Below, in pieces: positions 4,942 through 11,192 of a stretch of 15,000 bases of DNA. The stretch is from contig DASUBU010000264.1 of the NCBI GenBank assembly GCA_035763125.1, positions 1 through 15,000 on the forward strand, in the 5' to 3' direction. The DNA comes from SMAG-U1939 sp035763125 (GTDB lineage: Bacteria > Chloroflexota > Ktedonobacteria > Ktedonobacterales > JADMIN01). How positions within the stretch are numbered: the first letter of the stretch is position 1; every line of letters begins with the position of its first letter. The notes below the pieces were generated by a model. That model was given only the letters and a program-made list of their open reading frames with translations. It ran no database searches and was not told where the DNA came from. The position numbers and the translations under genes were made by a program.

Positions 4942-7479
4942 GTGCCAGAAGACCAGGAATCTGTAACCCCCCGCCGGCGGTCGCGGCGCCAGACGCCGAC
5001 CCAGCAGACCGAGCCCTTCGCCGCTGAGGCGCAGGCGCCCGTCGCCGCCGATAGCCTCGCCGCGCAGGCTCCCTCTGCCGCCGCTCGCCGGCGCACGCGC
5101 CGCACACCCCCTGGCGACACTGCCGCGGGTTTGACCGAAGGTGCCGCCGCAGAGGCTTCTGCCGTCAGCAATGACGGCCAGCCGGCAGCCGCCCCCACAC
5201 AGCGGCGCCGCACGAGCCGCACCGCGAGCGAGCCATCTGCCAGCGGCGATCAGCTCGTCACCAGCGAAGACGGTACGCCTGGCAGCGGGAGCAAGCCACG
5301 GCGCGCAAGTGGACCACGTGTCGGGCGCCGCCGGGCGAATGCCGGCGCTGAGGCCCCCGCGACGGGCGAGCAAGCCGCGGCGCAGCAAACCGCGCCGGTC
5401 GCCAAGTTGTCTGCTGTGCGCCAGTCTGACACCGCAGCCGAGGCAGGCTCCGCTCCGGGCAGTGGCGCTTCGACTGGTCGGCCCTATCGCTTCGGTCGCG
5501 CGGGAAGCAGCGGCCGTACCCTCGATGAGCCAGCCGAGAGCCAGGCAGCGCCAGCCGCTGAGACTCCGGCCGAGCAGCCCGCAGGTGAGCCGTCGCACAG
5601 CGCGCCGAGCGAGCCAGCGGCAGAGATGGCCGAGCCGGGACCTGATGGCATCCTGCGCCGCACGGCCTCTGATGTGGGTATCCGTCCCTTGCGACGGCGC
5701 TGGAGCAATCAAGAGGGCCGTGGCCGCGAGGGCATTGCACCCCACATTCCAGGCGGTCAGCGCGGCGGCCAGCCGCAGTATCCTCCAGGGCAAGGCCGTG
5801 CCGGTGGTCAGCATCAGCCCGGACGCGGCCCGGTTCCCTACAGCCCGGGAGGGCGCGGCCAGCCCGCGCCCTCGGGCCAGCCACCCTATGCGCCAGGGCA
5901 AAACGGCGGCCAGGGCCAGAACGGCACCGCCGCGCAGCAACAACAGCCTCATACCCAGGCGGGCCAGCCCTACGGCCCGTACAATCCCTACGAGCCCTAC
6001 CCCAGCGCCTATCTCGGTCCCCAAGGGGCCGCTGGCGAAGCGCCGCCACAGGGTGCCCGGCGCGGCCGCTTCGGGCGCTATAATGAGCCGCGTCCCGCGC
6101 GTGGAGCGCCGCCTGCGCCGGGTCGCGGACCGCGGCAGGATCTCTATCGCGAGCAGGGCGCGCCCGGCCGCGGCATGCCAAGCCGTGGCGCCGTGCATCC
6201 TCCGCACGATCGCCGCTTTGGCGGTCGCGGCTACGGCGGCCGCGGCACGCGAGAGCAGCAGCCGCGCGAGTATGGTCGTGGCTACGGTCCTGGCGCTGCG
6301 ACGGCCGAGCCGCCCTACCAGCTGACGCCACGTCCGGGCGCTCCGACCGTCGAGGTTGCGGGGCTGGTCTGGCTCGGTGGTGGCGCCGGTCTCAGCCCAG
6401 CCGAGCTGCTGGATGGCCGCACGCTCCAATCCGTTGCGCGAATCAACCCCGAAGAGGCCCGCCGCCTGGCTCTGCGCTCGGGCGACGAGCTGACGGGGCG
6501 CGCCGAAGAGCGCGGCATCCGCAAGCTGCTGGTCGCCGTGGAGACCGTCAACGGCCAGCCGGTCGAGGAAGCCAAGCTCCACGAGCGGCCGGTCTTCGAG
6601 CAGTTGACGGCTAGCTTCCCCGACCGCCGGATCCGGCTGGAGCAAGACCCGCTTCCGGTTTCGGCGCGCATCATTGATCTCTTCGCGCCGCTCGGCTTCG
6701 GCTCGCGCGCGTTGATCGTCGCGCCGCCCAAGACCGGCAAGACGACGCTGATCCGCGAGGCCGCTGAGTCTGTGCTGAAGGGCTACCCCGATGCGGTTGT
6801 GATGGCCGTGCTCGTCGGCGAGCGCCCCGAAGAGGTGACCGACCTGCGTGCCCGGCTCGAGCCGCGCGGCGGGCTGGTCTTCGCCGCCAGCTTCGACGAA
6901 GATACCCAGCGTCACGCCTGGTTGGTTCAGGTGGCGGTGGAGCGTGCCAAGCGAGTCGCCGAATCCGGCAAAGACGCCTTCATGGTGCTCGACTCGCTGA
7001 CGCGCCTCGCGCGCGCCGAGAACCTCGCCTCGCGCGGAGCCGGTCGGACACTCTCCGGCGGCATAGACGCCCAGGCGCTCGACACCGGCCGCCGAGCCTT
7101 CGGCGCCGCGCGCAACCTCGAAGAGGGCGGCAGCCTGACGATCCTTGCCACCTGCCTGGTGGATACAGGCAGCCGGCAGGATGACGTGGTCTACGAGGAG
7201 TTCAAGGGCACCGGCAACATGGAGCTGCACCTCTCGCGCGAGCTGTCGCAGCGGCGCCTCTTCCCGGCGATCGACGCCGTGAAGTCCGGCACGCGACGCG
7301 AGGAGATGCTGCTCTCGCCGGATGAGCTGAAGGCGGCCACCATGCTGCGCCGTCGCCTGGCTGACCTGCCGCCGACGCAGGCCATCCAGCAATTGCTCGG
7401 CGTGATGGAGAAGACTCCCTCCAACGCGGCCCTGATCTCGGCCATCGAGGCCAGCAACTGGGGCACAACCGTGCGCTAA
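4942..7479 (+). CDS. rho: transcription termination factor Rho with giant low-complexity N-terminal domain
   Basis: Rho is a hexameric RNA-dependent ATPase that ends transcription. GTG at 4942 has AGGAGG at 4931-4936 (5 nt spacing), preferred over an in-frame GTG at 4882, giving 845 aa against about 420 for E. coli Rho. The ATPase core is intact. Walker A is APPKTGKTT (594-602), the catalytic glutamate is E627 in GERPEEVTDL, and Walker B is FMVLDSLTR with D684. The Q-loop region is RTLSGGIDAQAL, the R-loop is EEFKGTGNMELHLSR with K755, and the arginine finger lies in SGTRREEMLL. Residues 1 to about 460 are low complexity. The first part is Ala/Glu/Pro/Arg-rich with RRRSRR-type clusters. Residues about 269-370 are Gly/Gln/Pro/Tyr-rich with QQQQ, and about 373-452 are RGG/RGYG-rich. 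The cold-shock-like primary RNA-binding fold (about 465-530) is divergent. Insertion domains in Rho are known in actinobacteria, clostridia and Bacteroidota. Confidence 0.95.
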   Translation: MPEDQESVTPRRRSRRQTPTQQTEPFAAEAQAPVAADSLAAQAPSAAARRRTRRTPPGDTAAGLTEGAAAEASAVSNDGQPAAAPTQRRRTSRTASEPSASGDQLVTSEDGTPGSGSKPRRASGPRVGRRRANAGAEAPATGEQAAAQQTAPVAKLSAVRQSDTAAEAGSAPGSGASTGRPYRFGRAGSSGRTLDEPAESQAAPAAETPAEQPAGEPSHSAPSEPAAEMAEPGPDGILRRTASDVGIRPLRRRWSNQEGRGREGIAPHIPGGQRGGQPQYPPGQGRAGGQHQPGRGPVPYSPGGRGQPAPSGQPPYAPGQNGGQGQNGTAAQQQQPHTQAGQPYGPYNPYEPYPSAYLGPQGAAGEAPPQGARRGRFGRYNEPRPARGAPPAPGRGPRQDLYREQGAPGRGMPSRGAVHPPHDRRFGGRGYGGRGTREQQPREYGRGYGPGAATAEPPYQLTPRPGAPTVEVAGLVWLGGGAGLSPAELLDGRTLQSVARINPEEARRLALRSGDELTGRAEERGIRKLLVAVETVNGQPVEEAKLHERPVFEQLTASFPDRRIRLEQDPLPVSARIIDLFAPLGFGSRALIVAPPKTGKTTLIREAAESVLKGYPDAVVMAVLVGERPEEVTDLRARLEPRGGLVFAASFDEDTQRHAWLVQVAVERAKRVAESGKDAFMVLDSLTRLARAENLASRGAGRTLSGGIDAQALDTGRRAFGAARNLEEGGSLTILATCLVDTGSRQDDVVYEEFKGTGNMELHLSRELSQRRLFPAIDAVKSGTRREEMLLSPDELKAATMLRRRLADLPPTQAIQQLLGVMEKTPSNAALISAIEASNWGTTVR

Positions 7480-7498
7480 GCAGCGAACGAGTACCTCC

Positions 7499-7592
7499 AA
7501 CGCGACACCCGAGATGCCTCCAGATCCACGGCTGATGGGCTGTAAAACCCATCACCGGACTGGAGGCATCTCGTATAGCGGGATGTCGCGTT
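7499..7592. terminator. long nested hairpin between convergent genes, possible bidirectional terminator
   Basis: AACGCGACA (7499-7507) pairs with TGTCGCGTT (7584-7592). CGAGATGCCTCCAG (7510-7523) pairs perfectly over 14 bp with CTGGAGGCATCTCG (7560-7573). Inside these, GATGGG (7534-7539) pairs with CCCATC (7548-7553) around an 8-nt loop. A one-sided bulge of about seven bases separates the outer stems. It lies 20 bp after the rho stop and 41 bp from the stop of the opposing permease gene. That position suits a terminator or a barrier to read-through for both. No T-run follows on either strand. Confidence 0.55.
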
Positions 7593-7632
7593 GGTCTTGC
7601 CTGGTCTGTTTCCAGGCAGGACACGATACAGC

Positions 7633-8409
7633 TCAAACAGAGCGCTGGTAGGCACGGAAGGCGCGGGTGGAGAGCCAGGCGCACACGAGCGTCAGCGCCA
7701 GCAGCTCGGCCAGATGCACACCTACCAGCGACCAATCAATGCTGCTGCTGAGCGTTTGGCGGCCCACCTCAACCGCCCAATTGACGGGATTGAACGTGGC
7801 AAAGTCCTGCATCCACTGGGGCATGACGTTCGCCGGCAAGAGGGTGGTGGAGAGGAACGTTAAGGGCAGCACCAGCGTAACGTTCAGCGCAATCAGCGAC
7901 TCTTGCTTGCGCAGCAGCAGCGCGAGCGCGTTGGAGAACGCGGCGAACGCCGTGCCGAGCACCATCGTGCAGACCAACAGGATGATGATGCTGGCAATGC
8001 CGCCGGCAAACCGCGCCCCAGCCAGGTAGGCCAGCCCCAAGATGATCAGCGATTGCAGCAGCACCATGCCGGCCTGGTAGACGAGCTGGCCGCCAATGAG
8101 CGCCCCACGGCGGACGGGCGAGACGAGAAAGCGGTCCATTACGCCACGATCCATATCCATGACATAGCTCGTGCCGCTCCAGCCCGCGGAGAGCATCGCC
8201 GTCATGACGACGATGCCCGGCGCGAGGAAGGAAATGTACGAGCCAGTGGTAAAGCCAGGGATCTCCACAGCGCGCTGGAAGAGCTGGCCGAAGAGGAACA
8301 ACCAGATGACCGGTTGCACCAGGGTGCCCACGATGTAATAGGGCTGGCGCAGAAACGCGCGCAGATAGCGGGCGGTGATCTGGGAGGAATTGGCGACAGC
8401 GAGGGTCAT
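7633..8409 (-). CDS. ABC-2 type transporter permease (DrrB-like)
   Basis: This 258-aa integral membrane protein is the membrane half of an ABC exporter. Six hydrophobic segments lie at about residues 25-44, 60-80, 108-130, 137-160, 172-192 and 228-246. The ABC-2 hallmarks are present: the cytoplasmic stretch MDRGVMDRFLVSPVRRGALI after helix 2, and FNPVNWAVEVGR before the last helix. The ATG at 8407-8409 overlaps the ATPase stop in an ATGA arrangement, and AGGAGA sits at 8417-8422 inside the ATPase gene, so the two are translationally coupled. DrrB-type permeases pair with DrrA-type ATPases to export drugs or lipids. The substrate here is unknown. It is the last gene of the padR unit and faces rho across the hairpin at 7499-7592. 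Confidence 0.93.
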   Translation of the reverse strand: MTLAVANSSQITARYLRAFLRQPYYIVGTLVQPVIWLFLFGQLFQRAVEIPGFTTGSYISFLAPGIVVMTAMLSAGWSGTSYVMDMDRGVMDRFLVSPVRRGALIGGQLVYQAGMVLLQSLIILGLAYLAGARFAGGIASIIILLVCTMVLGTAFAAFSNALALLLRKQESLIALNVTLVLPLTFLSTTLLPANVMPQWMQDFATFNPVNWAVEVGRQTLSSSIDWSLVGVHLAELLALTLVCAWLSTRAFRAYQRSV

Positions 8410-9428
8410 CGGATGGTCTCCTGATGTTCTGCTTGCGAATAGGAGCGCCCGGTGTAGCGCAGGTACACGTCGTCGAGCGATGGCCGGGCGACGGTGGCTG
8501 TGGCGGCGCGGATGCCGGCGGCGTCGAGCGCGGCGAGCACCGTGGGCAGCGCGCTTGCGCCGCTATCTACTCGCGCCCGCAGGCTGCGGCCGTCTATGAC
8601 GACCTCTCGGAGCATGTCATCCAGGCTGCTGAGCGCCGCGCGAATGCTGGCTTCAGGCAAGCCACCGGCCAGCTCCACCTGGATGGCGTCGCCCCGCAGC
8701 TCTGCTTTCAGGCCCTCAGGTGTCCCCTCGACGACGATCTGCCCGTGATCTATGATGGCGACGCGCTGCGCCAGGTGGTCAGCCTCCTCCAGGTAGTGTG
8801 TCGTCAGCACCACGGTCAGGCCGTCTTCGCGCGCCAGCCGCGCGATCTCGCGCCACATGTCCGCACGCGCCTCGGGATCCAGGCCAGTGGTCGGCTCGTC
8901 CAGGAAGAGCACCCGTGGCTGGTGGATCAGTCCCATCGCCACGTCGAGCTTGCGCTGCATGCCACCGGAGAGTGTGCGCGCGATACGGTTGCGTGCGTCG
9001 GTCAGGTTGAAGCGTTCGAGCAAAGTAGAAACACGCCGCCGCAGCTCGACGCCAGACATACCGTAGAGCTGGCCTTGCAGCGCCAGGTTCTCGGCAGCCG
9101 TGGCCTCCAGGTCCACCGCCGACTTCTGCGCGACGAGGCCGATCACGCGCCGCACACGCTCGGGCTCGCGCACGACATCGTGACCGGCGATGCTGGCGCG
9201 GCCGGTGGTCGGCCGGGAGAGCGTCGTAAGTATCTTCACAATCGTGGATTTGCCGGCGCCGTTTGGCCCGAGCAGCGCGAACACGCAGCCGGGGCTAACG
9301 CCGAAGCTGACGCCTTTGAGCGCCTCGACGCCCCCACGATACATCTTCCTGAGCCCCTCGGCCTCCACAACGGGCGGCGAGCTGGTTAGCAGGCCCGAGC
9401 CGTGTGGCGCGGCTGGCTGGATCGCCAT
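8406..9428 (-). CDS. ABC exporter ATP-binding protein (DrrA-like)
   Basis: This 340-aa protein is the ATPase that powers the ABC-2 exporter encoded next. ATG at 9428 is chosen over an in-frame GTG at 9452 because AAGGAGAGAGG lies just ahead of it. The nucleotide-binding domain fills residues about 20-240. Walker A is GPNGAGKST (54-62), the Q-loop is Q101, the signature is LSGGM (153-157), Walker B is VLFLDEP (173-179), the D-loop is TGLDP, and the H-loop is H211. The C-terminal extension of about 100 residues ends with PSLDDVYLRYTGRSY, the pattern of the daunorubicin-resistance (DrrA) subfamily. It is spaced 40 bp after the DUF998 gene and overlaps the permease gene by 4 bp. It is cytoplasmic and bound to the membrane partner. 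Family assignment is firm; the substrate is not known. Confidence 0.95.
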   Translation of the reverse strand: MAIQPAAPHGSGLLTSSPPVVEAEGLRKMYRGGVEALKGVSFGVSPGCVFALLGPNGAGKSTIVKILTTLSRPTTGRASIAGHDVVREPERVRRVIGLVAQKSAVDLEATAAENLALQGQLYGMSGVELRRRVSTLLERFNLTDARNRIARTLSGGMQRKLDVAMGLIHQPRVLFLDEPTTGLDPEARADMWREIARLAREDGLTVVLTTHYLEEADHLAQRVAIIDHGQIVVEGTPEGLKAELRGDAIQVELAGGLPEASIRAALSSLDDMLREVVIDGRSLRARVDSGASALPTVLAALDAAGIRAATATVARPSLDDVYLRYTGRSYSQAEHQETIR

Positions 9429-9468
9429 GGAACCTCTCTCCTTCTTACGCACTTCAACAGCAAATGAG

Positions 9469-10194
9469 CTATGATGAACGGCGAAAGGCCAGCAGGCCCA
9501 GCGCCACGAACCAGGTGAGCGCCTCGACGACCAGTAGACGTTCCGTCAGACCGGCCACTCCCTGACCAGCCATGATCGCGGCCTCGCTGAAGGTCGCCTG
9601 GGATAGCACCAGCAACGCCAGCGTCAGTGGACTGGCCAGCAGCAGCCAGCTTCCGAGTCGTCGCCAGCGTGGGACGCCGCGGAGCACCAATCCGGTGACG
9701 AGGAAGCTCAGCACCAGCGACCCGGTGCCCAGCGCGAAGCCCACGAAGTGCAGGAAGAACGACTGCAATGTGAAGATGCCGTCCATCATCATGCCGAGCG
9801 GCGAGAGCGCGAGCAGCACGATGCAGCTCCAGCGTCCAACGGCACCAATCTCCGTGATGCTGTGAAGGATGCCGACGACACCGATCAGGAGGAAGAACCC
9901 GCCCAGGACGAAGGCAGCGTTCATGAAGGGCGCAGTGGGCCCGAGGCCCAGGCCGCTGATGGGTTGGACGATGGGCGAGTACGGCGCGAATCGGATGCCC
10001 CAGGCGGTGTAGCCGGGACTCAGGATCCCAAGCACCAGCCACGCAAGCGTGAACAGGACTGGGCCGACGACGGCGCCCAGCGCGAGCCATCGGCTGGCCT
10101 TCGGGATTGTCGGAACAGCCCGCATGACGAGACCGCCGCTGCCAACCGTTGATGTCGTGGGATGGCCGTTTGGAGGATGTACTATAGTCTTCAC
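9469..10194 (-). CDS. DUF998 family membrane protein
   Basis: This is a 241-aa protein with six helices at about residues 38-58, 90-111, 121-138, 146-171, 180-199 and 218-236. The first extracytoplasmic loop carries SPIVQPISGLGLG, the conserved motif of DUF998 proteins, and TERLLVVEALTWF near the end also fits. The start is uncertain. GTG at 10194 has GAGG 8 nt upstream and is used here; TTG at 10224 and ATG at 10125 are in frame. The first 30 residues from the GTG look disordered, so the ATG is possible. DUF998 proteins have no established function. The position between padR and the ABC ATPase (gaps of 73 and 40 bp) suggests it belongs to the same regulated unit, perhaps a membrane accessory of the exporter. 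Confidence 0.85.
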   Translation of the reverse strand: MKTIVHPPNGHPTTSTVGSGGLVMRAVPTIPKASRWLALGAVVGPVLFTLAWLVLGILSPGYTAWGIRFAPYSPIVQPISGLGLGPTAPFMNAAFVLGGFFLLIGVVGILHSITEIGAVGRWSCIVLLALSPLGMMMDGIFTLQSFFLHFVGFALGTGSLVLSFLVTGLVLRGVPRWRRLGSWLLLASPLTLALLVLSQATFSEAAIMAGQGVAGLTERLLVVEALTWFVALGLLAFRRSS

Positions 10195-10267
10195 TTCTGT
10201 AACCTCGTTTATCTGTCTGGTCAATGCGGGAAACGCCCCCCGCGTTTCGCCCTACCGAGGCGGTGGG

Positions 10268-10930
10268 CTACTCCTCCGCCCCTTCCTCCTCGGTCCCAGC
10301 CTTATTGGCCCCGGTAAGCTCCCTGCTCTGCTCGTCCATGGCGTCATGCCGGGCGGTCCACTCGGCGAGATCCCCCAGCTCGCCTGACCGGATCTCGGAG
10401 GCCAGCTTGCGGGTCCAGGCGAGCTCCGCCTCACGCATCGCCAGCACGAATTCGCTCTCGATGACGAATATCCGCTGCAGGCCGCCTTGCTGGACGAACT
10501 GCAACGTGTGGCGCATCTGCGCGATCTCGAGCTCCAGGATGCGGCACCGCTGCTCGAGGAGCGCGGCGATATCCTCAGGTGGCAGGACGCCGGCGAGCGA
10601 AAGGCCGGCCTCAAAGTGGGTGTACTCTTTGGCTGGCGTGCTGAGCAGCTCGCTGATCCAATCAATGAGATCCACGCGACCAGCATCGCTGAGGCGATAG
10701 ACGGTGCGCTCAGGCCGTCGGCCCGCGCGCTCGGTTTCCTGCGCGATGATGAGCCCGTGCTGCTGCAGCGCCTCGACCACGGTGTAGAGCGAGCCGTAGT
10801 TGAGCTTGATGCTCTGATCTTTGCCACGCTCGCGTAACGTCGTCGCCATCTCGTAGGGATGCATGGGGCGCTCCCATAGGCAGGCCAGCACCGCCAGCGC
10901 GAGCGGGTTACTCACTTTGCGCTTGGTCAT
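10268..10930 (-). CDS. PadR family transcriptional regulator
   Basis: This is a 220-aa dimeric DNA-binding repressor type. ATG at 10930 is preceded by GGGGGAG about 6 nt upstream, and residues upstream in the same frame are not protein-like. Residues about 8-85 form the PadR winged helix: LALAVLACLWERPMHPYEM, then the recognition region KLNYGSLYTVVEALQQHGLI and the wing ETERAGRRPERTVYRLSDAG. Residues about 105-195 are helical, as in the PadR C-terminal dimerisation domain. The last 20 residues are an acidic tail (GTEEEGAEE). PadR proteins of this build often control adjacent multidrug exporters and their own gene. Here the DUF998, ATPase and permease genes follow on the same strand, and a strong promoter with inverted repeats lies upstream. 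The ligand is unknown. Confidence 0.93.
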   Translation of the reverse strand: MTKRKVSNPLALAVLACLWERPMHPYEMATTLRERGKDQSIKLNYGSLYTVVEALQQHGLIIAQETERAGRRPERTVYRLSDAGRVDLIDWISELLSTPAKEYTHFEAGLSLAGVLPPEDIAALLEQRCRILELEIAQMRHTLQFVQQGGLQRIFVIESEFVLAMREAELAWTRKLASEIRSGELGDLAEWTARHDAMDEQSRELTGANKAGTEEEGAEE

Positions 10931-10997
10931 TGTCCACTCCCCCGGTGAGATTCGCCACCCAGATACTTGCTGACGAATCTCTGTAAGCGTATATACG

Positions 10998-11032
10998 TGA
11001 CAGAGTATACGGATAGGGATACTAGTTGTCAA
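10998..11032 (-). promoter_or_regulatory. consensus promoter of the padR-exporter unit with nested inverted repeats
   Basis: Read on the minus strand, TTGACA (11032-11027) and TATACT (11009-11004) are separated by exactly 17 bp, which is near-perfect sigma70 spacing and sequence. Two inverted repeats overlie it. AGTATAC (11004-11010) faces GGATACT (11017-11023) with six of seven bases matching, inside the core promoter. TGACA (10998-11002) faces TGTCA (11027-11031). A repressor bound here would block RNA polymerase, so PadR autoregulation is the natural reading. The leader to the ATG at 10930 is about 65 nt. Confidence 0.75.
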
Positions 11033-11160
11033 GTGTTGGCGCCACGATTGCCGTGTGGTCGAGCAGCAGTGCCCAGGCCGCGCATCGCAGGCTCGTCTGG
11101 TCGCGCGGTCCTTCCGTGCAGGCTGTGTGGGAATCACGCAGTGGAGGGCGTCCGTGAGAC

Positions 11161-11175
11161 GCTGCACGATGCAGC
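11161..11175 (-). terminator. hairpin after the glycosyltransferase gene
   Basis: GCTGCA (11161-11166) pairs with TGCAGC (11170-11175) around a 3-nt loop, 18 bp past the stop codon of the glycosyltransferase gene. No T-run follows, so termination is uncertain. The rest of 11033-11192 shows no gene. Confidence 0.3.
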
Positions 11176-11192
11176 CGTGAGAGAGTATGTAC

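Noticed and set aside
4678..7500. 940-codon open frame on the minus strand
   Set aside because: It lies antisense to rho, whose motifs are unmistakable. The frame is open because of high GC and codon bias, and its translation is Arg/Ala/Gly-rich with no recognisable domain.
7529..7557. possible tRNA-Tyr anticodon arm (CTGTAAA loop)
   Set aside because: The stem pairs around an 8-nt loop, not 7, and no D-arm, T-arm or acceptor stem surrounds it. It is the inner part of a larger hairpin.
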